From Bacillota bacterium (GTDB taxonomy: Bacteria; Bacillota; Clostridia; Oscillospirales; Ruminococcaceae): a DNA stretch of 64,000 nt. Positions 8,174 through 17,035 of this stretch are shown in pieces. The DNA is taken from positions 27,749 through 91,748 of the forward strand of contig JAEYXR010000011.1 in NCBI GenBank assembly GCA_023431215.1, written 5' to 3'. The position numbers and the translations under genes were made by a program. Below the pieces are notes generated by a model, which saw nothing but the letters and a program-made list of their open reading frames with translations, was not told the DNA's origin and ran no database searches. Positions within the stretch are counted from its first letter, which is position 1, and the number at the start of each line of letters is the position of its first letter.

Positions 8174-8423
8174 CTGACCCACGTAAAGGGGAGCCGACTA
8201 TGTCGGCCTTCCGCGAAGGGGAAGTAAAAAAAGAAACCTGCTTGTCCGAAGAAAAGCAGGTCTTTGTTGGTGGATGCTGAGAAATTGGAATCTCCGATCT
8301 GACCCACGTTAAGGGGAGCCGACTATGTTGGCCTTCCGCGCAGGGGAAGAAAAAAAGAGACCTGCTTGTCCGAAGAAAAGCAGGTTTTTGTTGGTGGACG
8401 CTGAGGAACTCGAATCCCCGACC
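8174..8423 (-). repeat. Two tandem ~125-bp tRNA-derived repeat units
   Basis: Two near-identical units (8174-8298 and 8299-8423) share CTGACCCACGT, the palindrome GCCGAC-TAT-GTCGGC, CCTTCCGCG, and a terminator-like stem ACCTGCTT/AAGCAGGT. Read on the minus strand each unit has the 3' half of a tRNA-Val-like molecule. The anticodon loops read TTTACGT (TAC) and TTAACGT (AAC), and at least the second runs on to a T-arm and an acceptor strand ending AGCATCCA. The 5' half is replaced by the palindrome block, so these copies cannot fold as tRNAs. Each follows a terminator hairpin, as if a tRNA-plus-terminator unit had been duplicated and then decayed. Confidence 0.7.
8348..8386 (-). terminator. Terminator downstream of tRNA-Val
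   Basis: On the minus strand, just after the tRNA, ACCTGCTT-loop-AAGCAGGT is followed by CTCTTTTTTTC. An almost identical stem lies one repeat unit further at about 8226-8262. Confidence 0.75.
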
Positions 8424-8467
8424 TTCCGCACGTCAAGCGGAAGCTCTACCAGCTGAGCTAAGCGTCC
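8395..8467 (-). tRNA. tRNA-Val (GAC)
   Basis: On the minus strand the acceptor stem GGACGCT/AGCGTCC, D-arm GCTC-AGCTGGTA-GAGC, anticodon arm TCCGC-TTGACGT-GCGGA and T-arm GGGGA-TTCGAGT-TCCTC all form. The anticodon is GAC, reading GUC/GUU, and the discriminator is A, as expected for Val. CCA is not encoded (ACCA appears only by chance in the next bases). It is the only intact member of a group of decayed copies on both sides. Confidence 0.93.
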
Positions 8468-8497
8468 AAATAATCTTAGTCAATTTAATAACATCTA

Positions 8498-8600
8498 ACC
8501 CATGTGCGAAAGACCCGCCTGTCAAGGGTCAGCCTTACCAGCTGAACTAAGCTTCATATTATCGATGCCAGCGGGTACTCCCGAACCAGCGAGTTACATT
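8498..8600 (-). pseudogene. Degenerate tRNA-Val-like sequence
   Basis: On the minus strand AAGCTTAGTTCAGCTGGTA strongly resembles the acceptor/D-arm start of the intact tRNA next door. It is followed by GACCC-TTGACAGGC-GGGTC, an anticodon arm with GAC in a widened loop. No T-arm or acceptor 3' strand follows. Another T-arm-like piece, GGTTCGGGAGTACCCGC, lies just 5' of it. It looks like the relic of at least one further tRNA copy. Confidence 0.6.
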
Positions 8601-8684
8601 ATAACAAGATAACATCAGAAAATCAACCCCTAAATTCATTTTTTTTTATAGTTGTTAAGTTTTCATAAATCCCATAGGATTTTG

Positions 8685-8714
8685 TTGTGTGATTATATAG
8701 TGCTGTGTTATAAT
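8685..8714 (+). promoter_or_regulatory. Putative promoter of ruvCAB
   Basis: TTGTGT (8685-8690) and TATAAT (8709-8714) are 18 bases apart, about 60 bases before the ruvC start codon. No other promoter-like pair is obvious between the tRNA relics and ruvC. Confidence 0.55.
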
Positions 8715-8775
8715 ATAATCCGTATATGTATGAGTATAAAAACGGCGTTTTTACGCCAAAAAAGGCGGTGCTTAC

Positions 8776-9291
8776 GTGCGGATTTTGGGAATAGACCCCG
8801 GTTATGCCATTGTTGGCTATGGCGCGGTGGAATATTCTTGCGGGTGCTTTGCTCCCGTGGGCTTTGGAGCCATTACCACCCCCGCCGGGGAGGAAATGAC
8901 TGCCCGGCTGGAGACCATTTATGAAGATATGAATACTGTGCTTACCAGGTACAAGCCTGAGGCCATGGCAGTGGAACAGCTGTTTTTTACCAACAATGTT
9001 ACCACAGGCATTGCGGTTGCACAGGCCAGAGGGGTTATCCTGCTGTGTGCCCGGCTGCACCGTGTCCCCATTTTTGAGTACACCCCCATGCAGGTAAAAC
9101 AAGCGGTGGTGGGCTACGGCAAAGCAGAAAAGGCGCAGGTTATGGATATGACCCGACGAATTTTGGGGTTGGATGCTGTACCTCGTCCTGATGATACAGC
9201 GGATGCCTTGGCAGTTGCCATCTGTCATGGACATACCGGCGCTTCGTCACTTTCCAAGCAAAATTTACTGCGGCGCAGCAGCTGCAGATAA
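8776..9291 (+). CDS. ruvC: Crossover junction endodeoxyribonuclease RuvC
   Basis: RuvC is the dimeric Holliday-junction resolvase. The 171-residue product begins RILGIDPGYAIVGYG, placing the first catalytic Asp at residue 7. It has AVEQLFF with the catalytic Glu near residue 68, and PDDTADALAVAICH with the C-terminal acidic pair. Length fits the family. The start is GTG at 8776; an ATG is not available without losing the first strand. ruvA and ruvB follow, which is the standard resolvasome order, although 102 bases separate ruvC from ruvA. Confidence 0.95.
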   Translation: MRILGIDPGYAIVGYGAVEYSCGCFAPVGFGAITTPAGEEMTARLETIYEDMNTVLTRYKPEAMAVEQLFFTNNVTTGIAVAQARGVILLCARLHRVPIFEYTPMQVKQAVVGYGKAEKAQVMDMTRRILGLDAVPRPDDTADALAVAICHGHTGASSLSKQNLLRRSSCR

Positions 9292-9393
9292 TTTGGCTGC
9301 TGGCAGGCTTTTTCAACATAAAAGCGGCAATACTTTGCCAAAAGGCGGTAAGTGCTACTGTGGTACTGCCTTTACGAAAGGAGCGACTACACC

Positions 9394-10002
9394 ATGATAT
9401 ACAGCGTTACAGGCAAGCTGAAGCTGCTGGAGCCTACCTTTGCTGTGGTAGAGGCGGGCGGCGTTGGCTATAAATGCACCACCACCACCTCCACCCTTGC
9501 CCAGCTGCCCCCTCGGGAAAGTGTAGTGACACTGCTGACCTATCTGCAGGTAAGAGAAAATGATATAGAGCTGTTCGGTTTTGCAACAGAAGAAGAGCTG
9601 CGGTGCTTTAAGCTACTCATTTCCGTCTCGGGTGTGGGTCCTAAAGCAGCGCTGGCAATCTTGTCCTCCACCACGCCCCAACGGCTCATGCTTTCCATTG
9701 CAGCAGGAGACGCCAAGGCACTAAAGGCCCCGGGCGTAGGCCCAAAGCTGACACAGCGCATTGTTCTGGAGCTAAAGGACAAGGTTTCCACCGACGATAT
9801 GAAGCAGGCAGTGGGCTTTTCTCCCGCCTTTGCAGCAATGGACGGCGAGTGTCTGTCGGCGCAGGGCGAGGCCATCAGCGCACTGGTGGCACTGGGCTAC
9901 GGACAGACGGATGCCGCCTCGGTGGTTTCCAGGTTGGACAGCGCCCTACCTGTGGACGAGCTAATTAAAGCTGCACTGAAAAAACTGGCGAGAGGGGTGT
10001 AA
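9394..10002 (+). CDS. ruvA: Holliday junction branch migration protein RuvA
   Basis: RuvA binds the four-way junction and loads RuvB. The 202-residue protein starts MIYSVTGKL, has the N-terminal OB domain with GVGYK and the two helix-hairpin-helix motifs (SVSGVGPKAALAIL and APGVGPKLTQRIVLEL). A flexible linker and the small C-terminal domain that touches RuvB complete it. ATG 9394 is preceded by AAAGGAG at a normal distance; the upstream in-frame codon at 9352 lacks a site. The stop lies 3 bases before the ruvB start, so the two are translationally close. Confidence 0.95.
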   Translation: MIYSVTGKLKLLEPTFAVVEAGGVGYKCTTTTSTLAQLPPRESVVTLLTYLQVRENDIELFGFATEEELRCFKLLISVSGVGPKAALAILSSTTPQRLMLSIAAGDAKALKAPGVGPKLTQRIVLELKDKVSTDDMKQAVGFSPAFAAMDGECLSAQGEAISALVALGYGQTDAASVVSRLDSALPVDELIKAALKKLARGV

Positions 10003-10005
10003 CAG

Positions 10006-11052
10006 TTGCTGGACAACGAAATGGACTTTGAAAACCGCATTGTCACCCCCGATTATACCCAGGATGATACCGAAACAGAATTTTCGCTGCGTCCCCGTAC
10101 ACTGGAAGAATATATTGGGCAGGATAAAGCCAAGGAGAACCTGAAGGTGTTTATTCAGGCGGCAAAGCTGCGAGGTGAACCGCTGGATCATGTGCTGCTG
10201 TACGGCCCTCCGGGACTGGGCAAAACCACCCTCTCGGGCATTATTGCCAACGAAATGGGTGCGAGTATCCGCATCACCTCCGGCCCAGCCATTGAAAAAC
10301 CCGGTGACCTTGCCGCGCTCCTTACCAACTTGGAGCAAGGGGATATTCTGTTTATTGATGAAATCCATCGCCTCAACCGCAGTGTTGAGGAGGTGCTTTA
10401 CCCTGCCATGGAGGACTATGCTCTTGATATTATCATCGGCAAAGGTCCCTCGGCGCGTTCTATCCGCATTGACCTGCCTAAGTTTACTCTGGTGGGAGCC
10501 ACCACTCGTGCGGGGCAGCTGACAGGGCCCCTACGCGACCGCTTTGGTGTTATTTTGCGCCTGGAGCTGTACACCCACAACCAGCTTTGCGAAATTGTAC
10601 GCCGCAGCGCCAGTATTTTGGGCATACCCTGTGACCCCACGGGTGCCATAGAGCTTGCCCGCCGCAGCCGCGGCACACCCCGAATTGCCAACCGATTTTT
10701 AAAGCGTGTGCGGGACTTTGCACAGGTCATTGGCAACGGAGAAATCAGCGCCGCCATTGCAGCAGAGGCCCTTGATCGCTTGGAGGTAGACTATCTGGGT
10801 CTGGATTCCATCGACAGGCGGATTCTGGAAACAATCATTACATCCTATGCCGGTGGACCTGTGGGTCTGGATACTCTTGCCGCCGCAGTGGGGGAAGAAA
10901 GCGTTACCATTGAGGACGTTTATGAACCCTACCTGATGCAGATTGGTTTTTTAAGCCGTACCAGCCGGGGCCGCTGCGTTACCCCCAAGGCCTACGAGCA
11001 TTTGGGCCTTCCCGTAAACGGCAACACCCCAGATGCCCAACTGTCTTTTTAG
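10006..11052 (+). CDS. ruvB: Holliday junction branch migration helicase RuvB
   Basis: RuvB is the hexameric AAA+ motor of the RuvAB complex. The product has Walker [10 protein letters not shown] near residue 65, Walker [11 protein letters not shown], sensor GATTRAG, the arginine-finger segment PLRDRFG, and a C-terminal winged-helix domain ending near PKAYEHLGL. Length (about 348) is usual. The start is either TTG at 10006, with GAGGGG 6-11 bases ahead, or ATG at 10021; the TTG is chosen for its spacing. The terminal ruv gene is followed by 180 gene-free bases before glmM. Confidence 0.95.
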   Translation: MLDNEMDFENRIVTPDYTQDDTETEFSLRPRTLEEYIGQDKAKENLKVFIQAAKLRGEPLDHVLLYGPPGLGKTTLSGIIANEMGASIRITSGPAIEKPGDLAALLTNLEQGDILFIDEIHRLNRSVEEVLYPAMEDYALDIIIGKGPSARSIRIDLPKFTLVGATTRAGQLTGPLRDRFGVILRLELYTHNQLCEIVRRSASILGIPCDPTGAIELARRSRGTPRIANRFLKRVRDFAQVIGNGEISAAIAAEALDRLEVDYLGLDSIDRRILETIITSYAGGPVGLDTLAAAVGEESVTIEDVYEPYLMQIGFLSRTSRGRCVTPKAYEHLGLPVNGNTPDAQLSF

Positions 11053-11235
11053 GGAACTAATAGCATTTTTAATGATAGATAGCATAAAAATTGTTACCAG
11101 GCAATTCACTTTTGCAGAGATATTGCATCACTTTTGACTTTTGGCAAGCGCCCTAGTATGGGACGGACACAAACCGGAATAAACTTAGCTTAAGAATAGA
11201 TGAGTAGAATTTAGTATGTCAGCGGAGGTATGACA

Positions 11236-12585
11236 ATGGGAAGACTGTTTGGAACAGACGGTGTGCGGGGTATTGCCAACCGTGACCTTTCGGTGGAGCT
11301 CTCTACCAATATCGGTGTTGCACTGGCAATGGTGCTGCGGGAGCGCAACCCCGGCAAACCCACGGTTTTGGTGGGTAAGGACACCCGTGCGTCTTCGGAT
11401 ATGATAGAAGCGGCACTGGTGGCAGGCTTGTGCGCAGGCGGTGCAAATGTTGTTGAAATCGGCGTAGTGCCTACACCGGCGGTGGCCTATCTTGTCACCC
11501 GTGAGGAGGCGCAGGCAGGCGTTATGATTTCCGCCAGCCACAACCCCTATCATTTTAACGGCATTAAGGTATTTGGCCCCAAAGGCTTTAAGCTTTCGGA
11601 TGAAGAAGAAGCAGAAATTGAGGACATTGTGCTGGATCATACACCACCCTTTGTTTTTGCTGCTGCAGACCAAATTGGCCGTGTAAAACAGGATGACCGC
11701 CTGCTGCATCACTATGTGCGCCATCTAGCTTCTACCGTCAAGGACGACCTTTGCGGACTTAGGGTGCTGGTGGACTGTTCCAATGGCAGCGCCAGCGCCA
11801 CCGCCCGAGAGCTGTTTGGTCTTTTGGGCGTAAAGGCTGACATCATCAACGACACCCCCGACGGCCTTAATGTAAACCGTCACTGCGGCTCCACCCATGT
11901 AGAAGAGCTTTGCGACAGAGTGACCGCTGAGGGGTATGATTTGGCAGTTGCCTTTGACGGTGATGCCGACCGCTGCCTTGCAGTGGATGAAAAAGGCAGT
12001 GTAGTAAACGGCGACCAGATGATTGCGCTGTTTGCCGTGGATATGAAAGCAAAGGGAACTTTGAAAAACAATACCGCCGTAGTTACCATTATGAGCAACT
12101 TCGGCTTCTTTAAATTTGCCGAGCAAAACGGGATTAACACACGTACCACCAAAGTGGGTGACCGTTATGTGTTGGAGGCCATGCTGGAAGAAGGCCACAG
12201 CATTGGCGGCGAGCAGTCCGGCCATATTATTTTTACCGATTATATGACCACCGGTGACGGTCAACTTTCGGCCATTCAGCTGCTGTGCGCCCTTGCACGA
12301 AGCAAAAAGACCCTGAGCCAGCTTTGCCAGGTCATTACCATCATGCCGCAGGTGCTGCTGAACGTAGAGGCCACCAGAGATATGAAAGCAGCCATTACCG
12401 AAAGCCCCGAACTTGCAAAGGTGATGCGCCGCTGTGAGGATGAACTGGGAGACAGCGGCCGCGTGCTGCTGCGTCCCTCCGGCACCGAGCCGCTGATCCG
12501 TGTTATGGTGGAAGGCGAGAACATGGTACAGATTGAAACCATCGCCCACACCTTGGCTGACGCCATTACAAAATATCTGGCATAA
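11236..12585 (+). CDS. glmM: Phosphoglucosamine mutase
   Basis: GlmM converts glucosamine-6-phosphate to glucosamine-1-phosphate for UDP-GlcNAc and peptidoglycan synthesis. The 449-residue protein starts MGRLFGTDGVRG, typical of GlmM. It has the phosphoserine loop ISASHNPYHFNG near residue 100, the metal loop AFDGDADRC near residue 240, the sugar loop GGEQSGH and the phosphate-binding RPSGTEPLIRVM near the end. ATG 11236 is chosen because GGAGG ends 7 bases upstream, whereas the ATG at 11230 is only one base from it. Confidence 0.95.
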   Translation: MGRLFGTDGVRGIANRDLSVELSTNIGVALAMVLRERNPGKPTVLVGKDTRASSDMIEAALVAGLCAGGANVVEIGVVPTPAVAYLVTREEAQAGVMISASHNPYHFNGIKVFGPKGFKLSDEEEAEIEDIVLDHTPPFVFAAADQIGRVKQDDRLLHHYVRHLASTVKDDLCGLRVLVDCSNGSASATARELFGLLGVKADIINDTPDGLNVNRHCGSTHVEELCDRVTAEGYDLAVAFDGDADRCLAVDEKGSVVNGDQMIALFAVDMKAKGTLKNNTAVVTIMSNFGFFKFAEQNGINTRTTKVGDRYVLEAMLEEGHSIGGEQSGHIIFTDYMTTGDGQLSAIQLLCALARSKKTLSQLCQVITIMPQVLLNVEATRDMKAAITESPELAKVMRRCEDELGDSGRVLLRPSGTEPLIRVMVEGENMVQIETIAHTLADAITKYLA

Positions 12586-12646
12586 TTACAATAGATTAAC
12601 CGGGGCTTGAACAAGCTGCCCGGTGGGGAATGGAGAAAATAACAGT

Positions 12647-13519
12647 ATGCGAGCAGCAGAAAACTGGAAGGATTTTGAAGTGCTGGACGCCAGCGACGGC
12701 GAAAAGCTGGAACGGTGGGGGGACGTGCTTTTGGTGCGTCCCGACCCCCAGGTGCTTTGGAAAACACCCAAGGGCGACCTTTGGAAGAAAGCCAACGCCC
12801 GATATCTCCGTTCCTCCGCAGGGGGCGGAAAATGGCAGGTGCGCAGCCTTTCCCGGGAGGTTTGGAATATCCACTACGGCGGACTGACCTTTAAAATCAG
12901 CCCTACAGGCTTTAAGCACACGGGGCTTTTTCCTGAGCAGGCAGTCAACTGGGATTTGTTTGACAAGCTGATTCGCCAAGCGGGCAGGCCTATCCGGGTG
13001 CTCAACCTGTTTGCCTACACCGGCGGCGCAACCCTTGCCTGTGCCCAGGCAGGAGCTGCGGTATGCCATGTAGATGCATCCAAGGGCATGGTGGCATGGG
13101 CCAAAGAGAACCAGACCCTCAGCGGTCTTTCGGACAAGCCCATCCGCTGGATTGTTGACGACTGCCAAAAGTTTGTGGAGCGTGAGATACGCCGCGGCAG
13201 CCTGTATGATGCCGTCATTATGGACCCACCCTCCTATGGACGCGGCCCCGGCGGTGAGGTTTGGAAGCTGGAGGATTGCGTTTTTGACCTGGTGAGCCTT
13301 TGCGCGGGAGTTTTGAGCGAAAACCCCTTGTTTTTTGCCATCAACAGCTATACCACGGGGCTTAGCCCTTCGGTAATGGAGTACATTTTGGGCGCAACTG
13401 TTGCCAAAAAGTTTGGCGGCACCACGTCCTCTTCTGAAATTGGGCTGCCCGTTGCGGCCTCCGGCTATACGTTGCCCTGCGGATCTACCGCTGTCTGGAC
13501 AGCAAAAGGCAGCAGGTAA
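12647..13519 (+). CDS. Class I SAM-dependent methyltransferase (RlmI-like core)
   Basis: The 290-residue protein has the Rossmann methyltransferase core of the RlmI/PF10672 group. Motif I is RVLNLFAYTGGATLACA around residue 130, followed by HVDAS and the catalytic-region MDPPSYGRGP (DPPS/Y motif). The substrate is probably rRNA, but no PUA domain precedes the core, unlike full-length RlmI. The N-terminal 90 residues form the beta-rich segment usual in this shorter group. ATG 12647 has GGAG about 11 bases upstream. ecfA1 follows 45 bases downstream. Confidence 0.8.
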   Translation: MRAAENWKDFEVLDASDGEKLERWGDVLLVRPDPQVLWKTPKGDLWKKANARYLRSSAGGGKWQVRSLSREVWNIHYGGLTFKISPTGFKHTGLFPEQAVNWDLFDKLIRQAGRPIRVLNLFAYTGGATLACAQAGAAVCHVDASKGMVAWAKENQTLSGLSDKPIRWIVDDCQKFVEREIRRGSLYDAVIMDPPSYGRGPGGEVWKLEDCVFDLVSLCAGVLSENPLFFAINSYTTGLSPSVMEYILGATVAKKFGGTTSSSEIGLPVAASGYTLPCGSTAVWTAKGSR

Positions 13520-13564
13520 GGGCCGCTTACGCCTCACTTAGCAGCGAAAGGGAAGGATAAAGCT

Positions 13565-14419
13565 TTGGAAAATATCATTGAAGGCCGCGGCATCTACTTC
13601 AGATATGAGGAAGAAGCCGTAACCCAGTATGTCATTGATGGTGTGGATATCGACATAAAGCGAGGAGAATTTTTGGCGGTACTGGGTCATAATGGCAGTG
13701 GCAAGTCTACCCTTGCCAAGCATTTTAATGCAGTATATCTGCCCCAGCAGGGGTCTGTTTTGGTAGACGGCATTAGTACCGCCGACGAAGAACACCTATA
13801 CGATATCCGTCAGACCGTAGGCATGGTGTTTCAAAACCCCGACAACCAAATTGTTGCCACCATTGTAGAAGAAGACGTGGCATTTGCACTGGAGAATATC
13901 GGGGTACCCCCTGCCGAAATCCGTGAGCGTGTCGACCAGGCGCTGAAAGATGTAGGAATGTACGAATATCGTGAGCACGCGCCTCACCAGCTTTCCGGCG
14001 GCCAAAAACAGCGTGTGGCCATTGCCGGAGTAATTGCCATGCGCCCCAAGTGCATTGTACTGGACGAGCCCACCGCCATGCTGGACCCCAAGGGTCGCCG
14101 CGAGGTAATGCGTACCCTGCGGGCTCTTAACCGCGACCACGGCATTACGGTGGTGCTCATTACCCACTATATGGACGAGGCAGCCAAGTGCGACCGTGTT
14201 ATTGTGATGGAACGTGGCTCCATTATTTTAAATGGCACCCCCCGGGAAGTGTTTTCTCAGGTGGAGCTGCTAAAATCTGTGGGGCTGGATGTACCCCAGG
14301 TCACCGAGCTGATGCATGAGCTGCGCAAAGCGGGCTACGCTGTCCGTAATGATATTATTACCGAAGAGGAATGCATGGACGAGCTGGAGCGTCTGCTGAG
14401 AAACGAGGTGGGAGCATGA
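13565..14419 (+). CDS. ecfA1: ECF transporter ATPase EcfA1
   Basis: This is one of the two ATPases of the energy-coupling-factor module that drives vitamin and metal uptake by exchangeable S components. The 284-residue protein has Walker [10 protein letters not shown] near residue 45, the Q-loop [10 protein letters not shown] typical of EcfA1, signature LSGGQKQRV, and Walker [12 protein letters not shown]. Its end overlaps ecfA2 by 4 bases (ATGA), indicating translational coupling. The start is TTG at 13565 after GGAAGGA. No S component gene lies nearby, so this is a shared (group II) module. Confidence 0.94.
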   Translation: MENIIEGRGIYFRYEEEAVTQYVIDGVDIDIKRGEFLAVLGHNGSGKSTLAKHFNAVYLPQQGSVLVDGISTADEEHLYDIRQTVGMVFQNPDNQIVATIVEEDVAFALENIGVPPAEIRERVDQALKDVGMYEYREHAPHQLSGGQKQRVAIAGVIAMRPKCIVLDEPTAMLDPKGRREVMRTLRALNRDHGITVVLITHYMDEAAKCDRVIVMERGSIILNGTPREVFSQVELLKSVGLDVPQVTELMHELRKAGYAVRNDIITEEECMDELERLLRNEVGA

Positions 14420-15282
14420 GCATTGCCATAGAAACACAGAATCTTACTCACACCTATTCCATAGGTACCCCTTTTGAAAAAACCGCGGTAAGCGATGTTT
14501 CCGTTCAAATAGAAAAAGGTGAATATGTAGGAGTCATCGGCCACACCGGCTCCGGCAAGTCTACCCTGATCCAACACTTTAATGCCTTGATGAAGCCCAC
14601 CTCCGGCAAAATGCTGGTAAACGGTGAGGACATCTGGGCCGACAAAAGCAAAATACGTCAGTTCCGCTTTCAGGTGGGGCTGGTGTTTCAATACCCAGAA
14701 TATCAGCTGTTTGGAGAGACCGTTTACAGCGATATTGCCTTTGGCCCTACCAACATGGGCTTAGACAAGGACGAGATTGACCACCGCATCCGTCAGGCGG
14801 CACGTTTTGTGGGACTTACCGACGACAAGCTGGCCAAAAGCCCTTTTGAGCTGAGTGGCGGCCAAAAACGCCGTGTGGCCATTGCCGGTGTGCTGGCGAT
14901 GGACCCTGAGGTTCTTATTTTGGACGAGCCCACCGCAGGCCTTGACCCCAAGGGCCGTGACAAGATTTTGGGCGAAATTCGGGAGTACCACCAGGAAAAG
15001 AAAATTACCGTGCTGCTGGTTTCTCACAGCATGGAGGACATTGCCCGCTATGCCACCCGGGCTATGGTCATGAACAAAAGCAAGCTGCACTGCTACGATA
15101 CGGTAGAAGCCGTATTTAGCCGCAGTGCCGAGCTTTCTGCCATGGGCCTTTCAGTACCCCAGGTTTCCCGGGTGTTTTCCGGCCTTGCCGACCGTGGGCT
15201 AAACCTTCCCCGCAATATTTATACCCTGGAACAGGCAAAGGCCGCCCTCCTGAGCCGTTTGGGAAAGGAGGCAAAAGCATGA
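14416..15282 (+). CDS. ecfA2: ECF transporter ATPase EcfA2
   Basis: The 288-residue partner ATPase has Walker [11 protein letters not shown]-loop FQYPEYQLF (the Glu/Tyr form of EcfA2), signature LSGGQKRRV and Walker [15 protein letters not shown]-terminal extension ending LGKEAKA contacts EcfT in characterised modules. Start ATG 14416 overlaps the ecfA1 stop, and its own end overlaps ecfT by 4 bases. The three genes form one tightly coupled unit. An upstream in-frame ATG at 14371 would lie deep inside ecfA1 and is not preferred. Confidence 0.94.
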   Translation: MSIAIETQNLTHTYSIGTPFEKTAVSDVSVQIEKGEYVGVIGHTGSGKSTLIQHFNALMKPTSGKMLVNGEDIWADKSKIRQFRFQVGLVFQYPEYQLFGETVYSDIAFGPTNMGLDKDEIDHRIRQAARFVGLTDDKLAKSPFELSGGQKRRVAIAGVLAMDPEVLILDEPTAGLDPKGRDKILGEIREYHQEKKITVLLVSHSMEDIARYATRAMVMNKSKLHCYDTVEAVFSRSAELSAMGLSVPQVSRVFSGLADRGLNLPRNIYTLEQAKAALLSRLGKEAKA

Positions 15283-16094
15283 TTCGTGATATTACCATTG
15301 GTCAATACTTCCCCGGAAAGTCCCCCATACACAAAATGGACCCCCGGGTAAAAATCCTGCTGTCTCTTGCCTATATTGTCATGCTGTTTGTGGCGCGCAA
15401 CATCCCCGCCCTTTTGGTGGGAGTGGTGTTTGCTCTGATGTGTTATCTCATCAGCCGCATCCCCCTTAAAATGATACTCAAGAGCCTGAAGCCCATTGTG
15501 CCCATTGTGGTGTTTACGGCCATTCTTAATATGCTGTTTGTAGACGGACGGGTGCTGTGGGAATGGTACTTTATTAAGATTACCTATGAAGGTGTCATGA
15601 CGGCGGTGCTGATGTCCATCCGCATCATCAGCCTCATTGCAGGCACAACGCTGCTCACCTATACCACCTCGCCCATTGCCCTTACCGATGGTATTGAGCG
15701 GCTTCTTGGTCCCCTGAAAAAGATTAAGCTGCCGGTACACGAGCTGGCCATGATGATGACAATAGCCTTGCGTTTTATTCCCACCCTCATAGAAGAAACA
15801 GACAAAATTATCTCTGCCCAAAAGGCCCGGGGTGCCGATATGGAAACCGGCAGCCTGATGCAGCGTGCCAAGGCACTGGTGCCCATTTTGATTCCCTTGT
15901 TTGTGTCCTCCTTCCGCCGTGCCGACGAGCTGGCGCTGGCAATGGAGTGCCGCTGCTACCGGGGTGACGTGGGGCGTACCCGTATGAAGCAGCTAAAAAT
16001 GAGCTGGCGGGATACTGTGGGTACACTGGTGATGGCAGCTGTTTTGGTGCTGGTCATTTGGGTAAACTTTATTCTGCCCCCTGTTTTGGGCTGA
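15279..16094 (+). CDS. ecfT: ECF transporter transmembrane protein EcfT
   Basis: EcfT is the integral membrane scaffold that couples the two ATPases to the S component. The 271-residue protein has several hydrophobic helices and the two coupling motifs near the C-terminal half: SAQKARGADME (first A-R-G motif) and AMECRCYRGD (second motif). It begins at an ATG overlapping the ecfA2 stop. truA follows about 100 bases on, an arrangement common in Firmicutes. Confidence 0.93.
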   Translation: MIRDITIGQYFPGKSPIHKMDPRVKILLSLAYIVMLFVARNIPALLVGVVFALMCYLISRIPLKMILKSLKPIVPIVVFTAILNMLFVDGRVLWEWYFIKITYEGVMTAVLMSIRIISLIAGTTLLTYTTSPIALTDGIERLLGPLKKIKLPVHELAMMMTIALRFIPTLIEETDKIISAQKARGADMETGSLMQRAKALVPILIPLFVSSFRRADELALAMECRCYRGDVGRTRMKQLKMSWRDTVGTLVMAAVLVLVIWVNFILPPVLG

Positions 16095-16196
16095 TTTGAA
16101 AAAACCCACCGGCAACCGGATGAAATAAGTTACCGTTTTTTGTCGTAGTATTTATTGGGGCAATAAACGGAACAACCTTGCAATAGGAGGTGCCCC

Positions 16197-16973
16197 ATGC
16201 GCCACTTGATGCTGACTTTGGCCTACCGGGGCACAGAGTACCACGGTTTTCAGGTACAGCATAATAAAATTACCGTTTGTCAGGTGGTGCAGGACGCCAT
16301 CCAAAGGGTATTCGGCAGTCGTTTAGATATCAAAGGCTGCTCCCGCACCGATGCGGGGGTGCATGCCAACGGCTTTGTCCTCACCTTTTTTACCGAAAAA
16401 AATATTGCGTGCCAAGGAGTGGTGGAGGCAATGAATATTGCTCTTCCCGTGGATGTTGCGGTAAAAAGCTGCAGGGAGGTACCAACAGAGTTTCATCCCC
16501 GGTACGACTGCCTTGGCAAAAGGTATCTTTATCAAATGTATGTAAGCCGTGCCCGGGACCCATTTTTGGAAAATCTGGCGCTGCAGGTGCGCTTTCCCAT
16601 AGATGCGCAGCGTATGCAGCAGGCCGCCTCATATTTTGTGGGCACCCACGATTTTAGTGCATTTTGCTCCGCCGGCGGATCGGTGGAGGATAAGGTTCGC
16701 ACCATTTACCAGTGTAGTGTTATGCAGCAGGGTGAGCGTTTGACCCTTGCCATAACCGGAGACGGCTTTTTATACAACATGGTGCGCATCATTGCAGGAA
16801 CACTGCTGGAAGTAGGCCGCGGCAAGCTTATGCCGGAGGAGATACCGCTGATTCTGCAAAGCGGTGACCGCGCAAGGGCGGGGGCTACGGCTCTTGCCTG
16901 CGGACTGTATTTGGACAAGGTGTTTTATGCCCCGCCTGTGGGCAGCGGGCTGGAACCTTTCTCCACCGGCTGA
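16197..16973 (+). CDS. truA: tRNA pseudouridine(38-40) synthase
   Basis: TruA isomerises uridines 38-40 in the anticodon arm of many tRNAs. The 258-residue protein starts with LTLAYRGTEYHGFQ. It has the catalytic motif CSRTDAGVHANG with the nucleophilic Asp near residue 53, and GDGFLYNMVRIIAGTL in the C-terminal half, all standard. The ribosome binding site AGGAGG lies 6 bases before ATG 16197. It follows ecfT in the same direction and may share its transcript. Confidence 0.95.
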   Translation: MRHLMLTLAYRGTEYHGFQVQHNKITVCQVVQDAIQRVFGSRLDIKGCSRTDAGVHANGFVLTFFTEKNIACQGVVEAMNIALPVDVAVKSCREVPTEFHPRYDCLGKRYLYQMYVSRARDPFLENLALQVRFPIDAQRMQQAASYFVGTHDFSAFCSAGGSVEDKVRTIYQCSVMQQGERLTLAITGDGFLYNMVRIIAGTLLEVGRGKLMPEEIPLILQSGDRARAGATALACGLYLDKVFYAPPVGSGLEPFSTG

Positions 16974-17035
16974 CCGTTACAAAAAAACAGCGGTTGTGCC
17001 GATATATTCATTACACAACAACTGGGAGGCGCAGC

